Below, in pieces: positions 30,187 to 42,256 of a DNA stretch of 62,695 nt (position 1 is the stretch's first letter; each line of letters starts with the position of its first letter). Under the pieces are notes generated by a model. It was not told the DNA's origin and made no database searches. It saw nothing but the letters and a program-made list of their open reading frames with translations. Location: contig SDOX01000007.1 in assembly GCA_004565275.1 (NCBI GenBank), positions 76,913 to 139,607 of the forward strand. Reading direction: 5' to 3'. The stretch is from Nannochloropsis salina CCMP1776 (Eukaryota; Sar; Eustigmatophyceae; Eustigmatales; Monodopsidaceae). The translations under genes and the position numbers were made by a program.

Positions 30187-33186
30187 ATGACTGTGAAAGG
30201 GGACATCAATGTTCTCCATATGGTGGCATTAGAACACATAAATGGCACGGCCGCCGTGAAGACAAATGGTCACCCCGTAGCCACGGAGGGCCGTAAGGCG
30301 GATGCGAGAATCTGCCACGGCCGCCTTGAAAACGACGAGTCTAGAGAACGTCGTCCTTCCAAACTTCCGGGCCGGTACCTGGAAGTTGATAACACGCTGG
30401 AGAATGGGGAGAGGAGAGATAGTGGAGGAGCGGCGCGTGATGGAAAAAAAGGACAGGGAAAAAAGGGGGAGAGAAAGCGGCTAGGGGGGGCTGTCGTGGC
30501 GACGTGTACGGAAGACATGGTCCGCGCGGATAAATTTGACGAGATTCAAGACACAAAAAGCGATAATACTGTTTGTATGAACGATAAATTTGAGGGCAAT
30601 AATAACTGCAGCCATGGTACGAGCCGGAGTAATGCGATGGAAAGGTATTCCCACGACCCCAGCCAATTAGAAGCAAAGCCGGGGGATGTGGCTTCTTATG
30701 ACTCCTCCCGATTGAATGGGAATGGAGGGGCTGGCGTCCCTCCGCACGTAGTGGAGAAGCCTGGCCGGGCCGTGCAGAAGCGGAACAACGATTGTCCGAC
30801 TTCCACCTTCCGAGGGGTGCGGTGGAGCAAACAACAAGGCAGGTGGCGTGTGGATGTTCATTACAAGGGGAAAGATTTATTTTTGGCGTATTTCAACGAT
30901 GAAGTCGAGGCGGCCCGTGTCTTCGATGACGCGGCGTCCACGCTTTATGAGAAAGGTAAGGAAAAGGACCGTGGAGACCAGGCAAGGGGGGGGGGGTGAG
31001 TGCTGGCACCATGGCCCTTCCGCGGTATCTACCCGGTGGCTCCAAGAGTGTGTACCTGATGCCTCAGGAAGCGGGCCATGCATGCTTCCCATGAATTAAT
31101 TCCGGGGAGGGCTGGGAGGGGTGTAATGGCGGTGTTCATACCTGACCCTGGGCCGGTTTTCTCCCTTTCCCGTGGCTTTCGGGGGCATAGGTGTCCTCCT
31201 TAACTTCCTACCGGACGGGTGTCCGAACCCTGAGAGGCGCCGTGGGCGGCGAGGGATGAAAGTCAGGTGAGTGGGTGTAGCTGCAGGGGGAGAGGGGTGG
31301 GAGAGCGGTGCAGAGAGAAAAAAAAAAGCGGGGGGGGGAGGAGGGGAAGGGGGGGACGGTGGAGGTGGCGGGCAGGGGAAGGAAGAAGGAAGAAGGAAGA
31401 AGGAAGGTACAAGGAGGAAGGAGGATGCATTCAAGGATGAGGAGGGTGGACGGCGCGTGTGGCAGAAGGGAAGCAAAGGCGAAGAAAGAGGAAAGGGGTG
31501 GGGTGGGAGGGGAAATAGGAAGAACAGTCCGTACGCCACCACATTCCTTCCTTGCGGACCATATCCCGGAAGCTCGTGACGCGTCTCCCTCTCCCTCCTT
31601 CCTTCTCCACCAGGGCCCGCGACCCCCCCCCGGCGTGGGTGGTGGAAAAACTCCAACTCTTGGGGCATCCCCAGACCGTTCCCCCTGCCCGCAAGCCCCC
31701 TGCCTCCTCCTCTGTCTTCCCCCTAGACCCTTCCTCTGCCGGTGCCTCCGCCCCTTTCTGCTCCTCCTACCCGGGGTCCCACGTCCGTCTCCCTTCTCCG
31801 GGTATCCTAAACCTTCCTCCCCCACCCCTGGACCTTACGGACACGAGCAGGCTCGCCAGCGACGTCCGCGCCGTAACAGCTCCCTTGGGCCCCCCTACGC
31901 CCTATCCTCCAGCGTCGTCCTTCCCTCCCCCCCGCACAAGCTCCGTGTTGGAGAAGCGAAAACGACGGCAAGAAGCGGGGCAGGAAGGGGAGGAGGACGA
32001 GGCTGTTGGGTCGTCCGTAACGGGTGCCGACAATGGCGGCTGGTGGATGGAGGAAAGGAAAAAAGGCGGGGAAGGGCAATCACGGGTGTCAGGCAAGGAA
32101 CAGCAGCGGGAGAAACAAGGGGGAGAATGGGTGGAAGGGGAGGGAGGGAGGGAGGAAGGGAAGGTGGGGAGCCTAGGAATGGTCCCACGCGTCTCTTCCT
32201 ACCCGGGCAGGTCCCTGTGGGAAGGGGAGCGTCCCCTCTCCAACTCCTCCACCTCCACCTCCTCCTCTTCCTCCTCTACGACGCGTTGTTCCCATCCTGC
32301 TTCCTTGGCAGGGGCTAGTGTGGGCCCTCCCTCCCTCCCTCCCTCCCTCCCTCCCTTCCACAACCACGGGAAGGACATGATGCAGGGCTTGGGAGAGGGT
32401 CGGTGGGAGGAAGGGAGGGAGGAGGGGAAGGAGCGGAAGGGAGCACCGGATGGACATTTGCTTGCCTTAGCCTCCCTGTGCAAGCTCCGGGAGGGCCAGC
32501 ACGCCTTGTCTTCCCCTCCCTCCTCTATCCCCTCCATCTCCATCCCTAAACAGCCTGCAAATCCTGGAGGGACATCGCTCCCTGCCGCCTCCTCCCTTCC
32601 TCTTTCCTTCCCTCCTCCTCACTCTCCATTGTCCGCACCCTCCCCGCCTCCTTCTTCGGCGAACCCTCCGCTCTCATCACTGCCTTTGAAGTCCGCTTCT
32701 TCCCTCCCTTCCATCTATTCCTCCACCTCCCTCCCTGCCATCCAACCCCTTCCCCCTCCTTCCACATCGGACATTACTGCCCAAGTCCGCTCCTTCCTTC
32801 TGGAAAAATGGAAGGTGGGGTGGGGGCAGGACGTGGAAGGGAAAGAATTTGCTAAGGCGGTGGAACTTTTGTCGCAGGTGAGACGGGAGGTTAAGGAGGA
32901 GACGGACGGGGATACGGGGAGAGGAGGACGATGTTGATTAATTTAGGAAGACAAAGCTTTGGGAGGAGGAATGCTGGACGAGGTGACAGAAAAATGCGTT
33001 GCCTTGTTTCACTTTCTGGGGATGTCTTCGCTTCTCCCCTCCCATGCGCCTGGGCTGTGGCCCTTTTTTCTCTTTTGCAACCCCTGCCTGGTTAACCCTA
33101 TCCCTCCGCGATCTCGATATCTGTCAGGACAACGCCTCAGCCAGAAGCTTTCTGGAGGATGTAGCTCCTTCTACTCCGCACATTGA
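30187..33186 (+). CDS. AP2/ERF-domain transcription factor (single AP2)
   Basis: Exons 30187-30955, 31191-31266, 31614-32877 and 32947-33186 have matching phases and sum to 783 codons. A polar N-terminus of about 200 residues precedes one AP2 DNA-binding domain (residues about 206-265). It contains STFRGVRWSKQQGRWRVD, the YKGKDLFLAYF strand and the helix DEVEAARVFDDAA. The first intron cuts the domain just before its last strand. The domain continues as GVLLNFLPDGCPNPERR. The rest is Ser/Pro-rich, with a stretch near the C-terminus (VRSFLLEKWKVGWGQD) that looks ordered. AP2 proteins bind DNA and regulate transcription in plants, apicomplexans and algae; the targets here are unknown. The next gene downstream on the same strand is a second AP2 protein. 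The last exon could instead be spliced further, ending at 33241. The start is the first ATG after a splice acceptor. Confidence 0.82.
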
Positions 33187-34653
33187 GACATTGGCTTTGT
33201 CTTTCATTGTTGTCATGCGCTGCGGAGCTTTTGATGCGTGATGCATCTCTTCGATATTGAAAAAAGTAAAGAAAATGGATTGTTAAACTTGACTCAGTGT
33301 AGTCATGCCGGACCAAATTAAACGACAGGAATGCGTGGCTAGGCATTGATATGAAATTAAATAACAAGTGCACTGAAGTATCACATGTATTCTCATAGCA
33401 ATTAGGCTGTGGTTCTTTGATTTATGGATTTTAAGGCTTCGCAAGTGCGTCCACAGCGGACTTTGGACCTCCACTATCGAATTTTCTTTGCGAACGCATC
33501 GCTTTACAACCGCGAAATTTCCAAATAAAAAGCTTTCTGCTATCGTATTAGAGCCTTCTCCGCTTTTGTTTGCGGGAGGTTCTTTTTCATTTCTGGATTC
33601 AAAATCTGGCCACCCAAAAAATTGGTAGACGCGACATGGGCATTTAAAATGGGGGATCCAAGCGGTTGACATCTAAACATGGCTTTAAAACGGCCAAAAT
33701 ACCAGGCATTTTCACACTTAACGCGCCCAGACATGGGGCTCTCGGCGCCTTCGGAGTGTATTTTGACGGCGTGACGAAGCCCTCCTTTTTAAAAAGGCTT
33801 TTTAAAACCCACGCTAAAAAAACACCAAAAAACCCAATAGCGTAGAGATGAGCAAAGAGGCAAAATATCAAACGCAAAAAAATGCAAGCGTAGCTCGACC
33901 AAACTCGAGGCCGACGCCGGGAATGCCGACGCCCATGAAAATCAAATTATGAGACAAGGTGGCCTGATACCAGCACGAACCCCCCGAAAAAGGAGGGAAT
34001 CCTGTCAGTCCACACGACGGACAGATCCGCCGGCCAATGCCTTTTGGTCGCACGTGCCATGCCTGCTGAAACCGTGGACGCAGGAGAGAGCCGCCGATGG
34101 CTTCGTAGGCGGTGTCATGCGCGGTGTACATTTACGAATTTATCCTCTGATGCCATGGGTGTTGCCTTCCTCAACGACAAGACCCCCTTCTCTTCTTTCC
34201 TCGCTTTTGCCTCGCCCCTTTTCTTTTCCTGGTCCTCCTTGCACCATGCGCTGCGCACACATGCACGTGTTATTCCTTCGTCAACGTGTGTGGTGGTTCA
34301 TAGGGTGGCAGGAGGGAGGGAGGCCGGTGTCACATGGGGGAGGTGGTTGCGTGGTTAGCGAGGTAGCGAAGGGGAGGGGAGGCTAAGGAGAGCACGGACC
34401 TCCCCACCCCCTGGTGTGTTTTCTGCAAGCAGGCTTTTCCCATGCGTGGTGCCGCGCGGGATCGTCTTACCATGCCTTCATGTCTTCACAAACATGTCCA
34501 GATTGATACCAAGGCCGCCTGTGCGCATTTTTGCTACCAATTTACCACGGTGGCATCTGGCTCGAAAGGCGGTTTCTCTTCCTTTCTCCCGCCTGCCTCC
34601 TCACCCTTGTGACGGCCAGGCTATTTTTTGCACATCACTGCGTCCATTGAACA
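33187..34653. other. AT-rich intergenic region between the two AP2 genes
   Basis: About 1.5 kb that includes 33250-33900, distinctly AT-richer than the genes around it. On the minus strand there are protein-like fragments without a start or family (for example MPGILAVLKPCLDV near 33680). These may be pieces of an old dispersed repeat. The part 34100-34600 should contain the promoter and 5' UTR of the second AP2 gene. Confidence 0.4.
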
Positions 34654-37267
34654 ATGGATCATCTCCATCAGGGCAAAGTCACATCTGACTATCGCGGTGA
34701 GTATCTGCAAGGGTGTATCTTTTCCTCTCGCCTTCCATACTTTTCTCCTTCCTTCCTTTCCCTTTTTTCAAATTTGTTTTGGGGGGTGCCGAGTCCATTG
34801 TTTGTTGCCCTTCTCCGCGTCCGCTGATCAGGCCGACGCCACCACTCTTTGTACACTTCATGACACTTGTATCTATCTGATTTTGTGACTCGCTGGATTA
34901 TCCGACGTGGATCATGTTCCTGTCATCTCTCGCTGCGCCTATATTCGTGCATTGAGGCTATGGAACGTGCACCAACGTTGTTTCACCCCGCTTTTCCTTC
35001 GCACCCGTATACCTGTAGGCATTCGTTGGCATAAGTGCAACCGGAAATGGGAAGTGCAAATCAAATACCGGGGAAAGAAACTCTCCTTGGGGTATTTCGA
35101 CGACGAGTTGGTCGCCGCGCAATGCTACGACCGCCGCGCCAAGGAGCTTTACGAAACGCCCCTTTTAAATTTCCTGCCAGGAGGAAAACTCAATCCCGAG
35201 AGGAAACGACGCGTGGATCCTCGAAGCTTGAGGTAGGGAAAGAGGGAGGGAGGGAGGGAGGGAGGGAGAGTTTGCTTGCAGATCCTTCCGCACGAGGGCG
35301 CTCGGCTTTTTCTCTTTAACCTCATCTTGCTCGCCCGACCTCCCTCCTTTCCTCTACCAGGCCACGGCGCATCCCTCCTCCTTGGTGCGCCGATAAGTTT
35401 GTCCCCCTTCCGCCCGAGTCTGCGGACAGCGAGGCTCCCCGCCTGCGTGTGCTGATCCCGCGGGAGGGAGGGCGGGGGGCTGGGCGGGGGGCAGGGCGGG
35501 GGGCAGGGCGAGGCCGGAAGCGTCGAAGTCCCAGCCCGAGCCCCAGCCGGTACCCTGAAAAATTCTACAGCGACGAAGAAGAAGGCGGGGAGGAGGAGGT
35601 CATTTTGTCGGACGAGGAGGAAGGAGGTGGGGGCGCTGGGACCGGGGGCGGGAGCGCGGAGAAGGGCCTGTTGCAGCTACGCATCAAAGCCCGTCGGGAG
35701 GCAGGAGGCAAACCGCCCCTCCATTCTCCTCGCCTGCCCCCTGGCCCCCCTCCCCCTGTGGCGGAGCCTCCCGAGCACCAACCCTGGAATGCTCTACCCC
35801 CCATACCGCAGCCGATCTCCCTCCTTCCCTCCCTCCAACCCTCGATCCGACCTTTGCCCGCGGCGGGGAAGGAGGACGAGAAGGACGGGAAGGAAAGCCT
35901 GGGCGAGGGCCCGCTGGAAAAAGGTCCGACAGAGGGGAAAAAGGCGCGAAAGCAATCTCAACAAGGGGCGCAGACACACGACACCAAGCCCTCTCCCCCT
36001 CCCTCCACCGCGACCTCCCTCCCCACCTGGCCTGCTCCCCCCCTCCCGGGCTACCCACCTCCCTCCGCCGCGCCCCCTGCCGGGAGCTCGACCCTCCCTC
36101 CCCCACCTACCGACCTGGGAGGCCGACACTGGACCCCGCAGGAGGCACATGCCTACTACTACCCTCAGTGGCACTCGGCGACGACCCACCCCCCGGTCCC
36201 GCCGGCCTCCCAGACCCAGCCTCAGCAGCAAGACAAAAATGCCGGGCCGTCCTCCTACTCCTTTCCTCCCCCTCCCCACCCGTCCTACCCGCCCTACCCC
36301 CTCCCTCCTCCCCCCGGCCACGGAGTCCAAGGCTCGTACCCCCTCTATCCTCCCCCTTTCTCGTCCTCCTACCTGCCCCCCCCCCCTCCCCCTGTCTCGG
36401 GCTCGGAAGCCGCCGACAAGAACGCGGCCTCCACCGGCACTTCCCTCCCGCCCTCCTCCTCCGGCCATACCACCTGTGACGCCAGTAGCAACAACAGCAG
36501 CAACAACCCTTCCCCCGCCTTGGGCGCGGCGGCCGAAGGGGCCCACCCGACCTCCTCTGCCCCTCAGCAGGACTTGGCCGTGGGGGTCATGCTCTCCGTG
36601 GCTTCGGACGAGGGCGGGGTGGAGGGTGGGGCGGAGGACGGGATGGAGGAAGGGGCGGAGGGCCACGTGCCTTCCCAGTACCCCGGGGTGCATTGGGACC
36701 GGGAGAAGAAAACCTGGAGCGCCTGGTTAACCTTGCCCGGTGGAGAATACCAATGCTTGGGAGAAAGCTTCAGGGACGAACACGCTGCCCTGACTGCCCA
36801 AACGGAAGCTATCGCGAATTACTACAGGACCCTGGGGATGATTCCTCCCCCTCCCCCCCCCCGCCTTGGCGGCGGCCATGCCCCCCGCGCCCGCCGTGGA
36901 CGGGACAGAGGGAGAGAAGGAAGGGAAAGAGGGTGGAGTGGAGGCAGGCATGGAGGTGGTGGAAGAACAAGCGCTTCCCACTCCTGCCGCTGCGCCGGCG
37001 GTGGCCGCCGCGGAGGTCGAGGGAGCAAGGGAGGAAGAGGAGGGAAGGAAGGAGGAGGAAAGGGAGAAGCCGAAGGAGTGTGAAACGGAGGGAGGAAGAC
37101 CGGGGCACCGTAAAAAACAGCCGAGTGAGGGCACCGCGGCCGTCGTTTCCGCATTGTTACAGGTGGGGAAGAGTGCCGCAGGAGAGGAGGATGAGCTTTT
37201 GGGCCTTGGAGTGGCGGCGGCGGCGGGGGCAGGCACCGCCTCGGCCTCTCCCTCACCCGGACGTTGA
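34654..37267 (+). CDS. AP2/ERF-domain transcription factor with two AP2 domains
   Basis: Exon 1 (34654-34696) starts MDHLHQGKVTSDYRG. Exon 2 (35019-35232) continues the first AP2 domain with IRWHKCNRKWEVQI, KKLSLGYFDDELVAAQCY and LLNFLPGGKLNPERKRR. Exon 3 (35361-37267) carries an Arg/Gly and acidic region, a long Pro-rich stretch, and a second, more divergent AP2 domain (QYPGVHWDREKKTWSAW, ESFRDEHAALTAQTEA). As written, the frame after the C10 run at 36853-36862 leads to a low-complexity tail ending at 37083. One C fewer gives a natural-looking Ala/Glu-rich end at 37267 and a whole-codon total of about 720 residues, so I treat the run as overcalled. The LLNFLPxG-NPER signature is shared with the upstream AP2 gene, which points to an old tandem duplication. 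Confidence 0.82.
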
Positions 37268-39823
37268 AAGGAGAGGGAAGAATGGGAAGGATTATGGCGC
37301 GAAAATTTAGAACAGAGAGGGCAAGCAGTAGGGCGGGGAGGGAGGGAGGGAGGAAGGGAGGGAGGGAGGAAAGGTGGACTTTGTAGGAGTTGGAGCAGGA
37401 AATGAAGACAAAGAAAAGAGGGGGAGAAGAGGCAGGGTAGGGAAGGAGGGCCGATGTTTTTAAGTAAGGTAAAATCGCTAAGTTTTTCTTCGTGCGGATG
37501 CAAAGAGTCGAGGGTTGCGACGAGTAGGTGTAAGTGTCGATAGAAGCGCGACGGCATAGGTCAAGCGCCTAGATGGGGCCCATGAAGAGGGGAAGCATGC
37601 GGCAGGGACGTGAAGGAGAGTTGGATGGAGGCAAAGGTCGGCAGACGCGGGAAGAATCGGAAAGAGGAAGAAAGGAAAGGGAGGGTATAAGACACGAGTT
37701 GACACGCCGCGGTCGTCGTCGGAGGGATTGAAGGAAGCCGCGGCGAGAGAGCGCAGGGCTTCAGAAGGAAAGTCTTTCTATCCCAGCATGGGTGGGCAGA
37801 CGACCCCTGTCGCCTCCCAAAGCGACCCGGATGTGTTGGCAGTAGGACTGTCGACGTGAGGAGGTTGGGATGGAAGAAGGGCAGTGCCAGCGGAAAATGA
37901 ATGTCCCGAACCGGGCCGCGTCAAATCAGGCGCAGGAGGTGGTAACAAGGAACAGAGTGAGAGTGGAGCACTGTCGTCCTGACGTGGGAACAGAAGAAGA
38001 AGGGGCCGAGGGAGACGAAAGGGGCCATGTCGACAAAAGAAAAGGGGCAGGCCGTGTGAAAAGGAAGGGAGGGAAGGGTTGGAGGCGCCATTCGTTTCCC
38101 ATGGGAATGTATTCGTCTGACCGGGGGGGCAGGACGGGCAAAGAGATTATGTTCTCCTATATTCTGCGAACAGCTCCGAAACGGATACAGAATCTGAGGG
38201 TGGAGAAAGGAATCGGACGGGCAAAAAATGATGGATCGTGGACGACTCTTGGTTTCTACTGGTACGGTGACGAAAAAGCTTAATATTTTTTCTTATCCAT
38301 GTTAAAAGGAGAAAAGTAACGACGAAGGTGATGTAGCGGGGGAAGAGATTCGTGGGAAGGTATTGGGAAAGTGGGGAAGTGAGAAGAGAAGGTCATTAAG
38401 TGGAGTAAAAGGAATATAGAGGAGGGAACCGGTGAATTCTAATACCCACGGTTCCACACCTGGATATCATGCCACAGCCAAAGCAATTCAGGTTCATGAG
38501 GAAACAACTCCATAAATTGGAAGCAGTAGCACACGGGAGAAGTGTCCCGAGCAATTTTTGGCTCGTGTATCGATTCTTTTGTCTTCAGGGTCGCTCAGTT
38601 CTTCAACGTCGGTGATTCTCTAGACTTCTAACCGATGTTAATTTGCCATTTCGTATGATCAAGTTCAATCTCACTCTCTATTGCCTCAATTGGATGGCAT
38701 TATGGGATACGGGTACTCCAAGCAGCGCCTAAGAAAATTTGCGGTGATCTGTAAATCAAAGAATCTCGCTCGTTGCAACTCCATCGTGATTGACTTGTCT
38801 CCTCGCTTCCGCTCCTCCTCTCCATTTTTAAAAAAATGTAAACTCAAACGCTCGATAGTCGTCGACATTCAATTCTGTGAATACCACATCTAGAAGAGTC
38901 ATTGGCACGTCGTCCTGTAGGTTGTCGTGTCCGGGCCTTTTTTCAAAATCGTGACGTGACGTCTGGCTGGAAGGAGGTTGACCGAGATGGAAAGGGAGAA
39001 AATCACGACGATTGACCACCTCTCGGACTAGTTTTAAAATAAGGCACCATAACAATGCCTATTCCAAAGACTTAACCCCGCATGATCGAAAAAGATGTGA
39101 GGGAAACTGAAATGAAGGCTCGTGGGACATAAGTGGCATGCAGACGGGCGAAATAAGAACAGCACCATAGCCCAAACGCCCGAGGCGGCAGGTACAAAAC
39201 CCACGAGGATTCCATGAAAGGACACAGAGTAATCCTTTAAATCCACTTCCATCCTGCATGAACACACCTGTCGAATCTCCCCCTGCGCGCTGCGCCCGTG
39301 TCCCTAGCCAGAGTTTGTCCACCAGCTGGCTTGACGTCATCGAGATCTTGCTGCGGCGCCGGCGCGAGAAGAAGAGAGAGGCCCTCCTCCGTCCCTCCTC
39401 ATCACCAACGCCTTGACACCAAAGCCGATTTTGCCATCTTTCAAGGGCACTGACCTCCGGTTGCATGGCGTGCTTTGGCAGGAGTGGGGGAAGGCGAGTG
39501 CTGAGGGAGCTTGGGGAGGGTTTCGGGGGGCGCGATGGATTTTTTGGAGGTGGTGCTTTTTTGGATGGCTCACGCAGCACACGCACACGCCGAAGGGGGG
39601 GGGTCGGCCGGAATTCTTCCTGGTGTAATTTTTCTCCTCCAGCTTCTCCACGCTGGGTTTAACACCCGCATCATATTCCATCCACCGGCCTTATGGCCTG
39701 GAAACGTTTTCGTCGTGAGAAAGACTGGGATGATAAGACTTGACCTTCTTTGTACTCATCCATTTCACCGTGGGCACCGCATCCACCCCCTCAACAGCAA
39801 GCAGCAGAAAAGCAAGAAGAAAG
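37268..39823. other. intergenic region, 2.5 kb
   Basis: Downstream of the second AP2 gene and upstream of the RRM gene. It begins with GGGA-rich sequence. The longest plus frame (about 37870-38283, 137 codons) is basic, Gly/Arg-rich and unlike any family I know, so it is not called. Minus frames between 39030 and 39600 are likewise not convincing. The last few hundred bases should be the promoter of the RRM gene. Confidence 0.4.
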
Positions 39824-41094
39824 ATGGGAGACTACGACGCGTATGGTGTCCCGGCCCCCGTTGCTGAAGCCCCTCCCCGCCCAACATCTCCAGGGCAAAG
39901 CGAAGAGGTATGCATAGAATTACTGAAAAATATGGTGATAGGGGCTTGGATTGGAAAAAGTGGCAGATGCGGGCGTTCCATGGTCCTTCTGTGATGATCC
40001 CCTTTGCACTCACCTGATGAATCGTACGTTCGCGCCTGGTTATGTTTTTTCTCAGAGAGTATGGTTGGTGATACATGAAATTCGATGCCTCACTGTTTGA
40101 TCATGTAGTTTTTCGAAGGCAAACGGACCTAACAGTATTTAGTCGGTGAGGAGAAGGAGCCATGTTGGCAGGTGCTGAAAATTGTATGAAGTGTATAGGT
40201 GCTTTAAACTATATGAAGTGTATTGCTACCTCTTTATCGGAGAAGATGACCCTTATGCGTAGATAAGTCTGCCCGGCGCTGTGCATAACCATGGATGTGT
40301 AGCTACACGTATCTTGGCGGTCGAACGTGCGTCATGGCGCGGCCCTTACGGAGACATAAGTTCCTTGAGTTCTGGAGAGCCGAAAGTAGTTCTCTCTCCC
40401 CCTACCCGGTCCCAGAAGACTTCGCTTACATAAAACGGACTACTTGTATGCACCTTACCCGCTGACATCTTTTCCCTTCGCCCCTCTTTTCCCCTTCCAT
40501 CCCGGTACGACATAGGGTTACAAACTCTTCGTTGGCAACCTGTCTTTCAGGACGGAATCCGCCGCCTTGCGCGAAGCTTTTGAACCTTTCGGACGGATTG
40601 TCTTCTCGACCGTGATTGAAAACCGGGAAACGGGCCAGAGCCGTGGCTTTGGCTTCGTCGTTTACGAACAAAAACACGAGGCGGATGCCGCTATTTCACG
40701 CATGGATAACGCCGAGCTGGATGGACGCACCCTTCGGGTCAATTTTGCACGGCCCCGGGAAGAATTTGGGGGCAGGCGCGGCGGGGGACGGGGTGGTTAC
40801 GGTGGGGGCTTTGGGATGGGCCGAGGCGGGGGTGGGTTTGGGGGTATGGGTGGGGGAGGCTATGGCGCCCCTCGTTACCCGCCCGCGGGCGGTTACGGTG
40901 GAGGAGGAGGGTATAACGTTGGAGCCGGGTTGGGAGGGCAAGGGTACGGTGGTTATGCCGGTGCCGGTGCAGGCGGGTATGGAGGAGGGGGGGGCTACGG
41001 TGGAGCAGCACCCTACGGAGGGGGGGGAAGGGGGGAGGCTGGTAATTTCTTGTCGCTCTATGCGATTAGGGAAGGGAAACGCGCGTGCGTGTAG
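39824..41094 (+). CDS. glycine-rich RNA-binding protein with one RRM
   Basis: Exon 1 (39824-39907) encodes MGDYDAYGVPAPVAEAPP and ends in phase 0. A 608-bp intron precedes exon 2 (40516-41094). The product is 220 residues. Exon 2 opens directly on a canonical RRM, with RNP2 as LFVGNL and RNP1 as SRGFGFVVY. The C-terminal half is low-complexity Gly with interspersed Tyr and Arg (GGYGGGG). This is the layout of class IV plant glycine-rich RNA-binding proteins and of cold-inducible RNA-binding proteins, which bind RNA and often respond to stress. The final 20 residues (FLSLYAIREGKRACV) are not glycine-rich and may be an intron read through. The unusually long first intron could have a regulatory role, which is speculative. 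Confidence 0.88.
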
Positions 41095-42256
41095 GGGTTG
41101 GAATGTATAACTTTTTTCTATTAGCTTTCGTGGCCTGTACTTTGAATTTTCATAATTCTGAGTTCAAATGTTGAAGACCGTTGAAAATTGAAAGAGGGGA
41201 GAGACCATAATGCAAGCTGCAGCCGCACTATTAACAAGGATATACGAAAAGAATGGAAATTGAGAAGAAGATGGAAAGACAAATGCCAGCATACGACAAT
41301 AAAGCACCACCGCGACACGACGGCCGAAGGGGGGGAAGAGGGAGGGAGGGAGGGAGGGCGGGAGGGGGGGTGGGCCGGAAGGAAAGAATGATGGAGGGCA
41401 CAGGGGAGAGCAGGATCGAGATGCGAATGACGATGCGGATAAGCTTTAGCAGTGGAGAGAAGTGACACTTTTGTTGTAAAGATTGAAAGGGAAGCACCAA
41501 GAGCATTGGACGGCTCTTGTGTGACGACTAAAATGATGACGGTGAAGAGGCAGAAGTAGAAGGAGCACAGCAGCAGCAGCAGCAGCAATGCGCGGGTGTG
41601 TATGAATAACCGCACGTCGTGAGCATGGGGATGACGTGGGTGGGGAAGGAGGGGAGAGGTGTCTGAAAGCCGCGATGGTGCGTGTGAGGTAAATCAGGGT
41701 GTGCAGCGGGAGACTACTTGCACACGGGCGTGGACCAGCCTGACTAGATCCGAACGGGCCCTCTGAAGCAATTCAGGGCCGTGTCTTTTCTTCAATTGTA
41801 CTGAATGAGAAGCAGCACTTGATTCTCGGGTGACGCTAGCGCAGATGGGGGGTTGGGGGGCAGATGGAAGGGAAGGGATGGTGGAGGGAGGTCCGATTTG
41901 TAGGGGTCGAAGGGGTTAGGAGACTTAACGTGCAGCCAAATGGTATCGAAACTTTGTCAGGGTGGAGTCAACTTCTAATCAGTGCGTGTGTGTGTGTGTG
42001 TGGCGCGTGGGCCGGCATCAGGAGGAAAGGGGTAATAAAAATGGGGCGCAGTCTCCAGGATAGTAGAGGAGCGGTGGATGGAACGACAACAACGATTTCA
42101 CACGTCTCTCCTCACGCCACCTCTAACACGCGACACTTAGCTGGATTTCTTCTCCTCACAACTTTGCTTTTTCTGGGACTTTTCGGGTCGCCCCCTCCCC
42201 TTCTCCCTCCCTCCCTCCCTCCCTCCCTCCTTCGATGTCGTCTTCTCCTTTGCACA
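41095..42256. other. intergenic region with two microsatellites
   Basis: This is the 3' flank of the RRM gene (+) facing the 3' end of a minus-strand gene. It contains a CAG repeat at 41568-41587 and a GT repeat near 41984-42002, plus GGGA tracts. No gene is supported. Confidence 0.5.
41568..41587 (+). repeat. CAG trinucleotide microsatellite, about 6-7 units
   Basis: A run of CAG units ends in CAATGC. It lies in non-coding sequence downstream of the RRM gene. Confidence 0.95.

Noticed and set aside
37870-38283. 137-codon plus-strand frame downstream of the second AP2 gene
   Set aside because: It is basic, Gly/Arg-rich and low-complexity, with no family and no splice partners; it is most likely 3' UTR or spacer.
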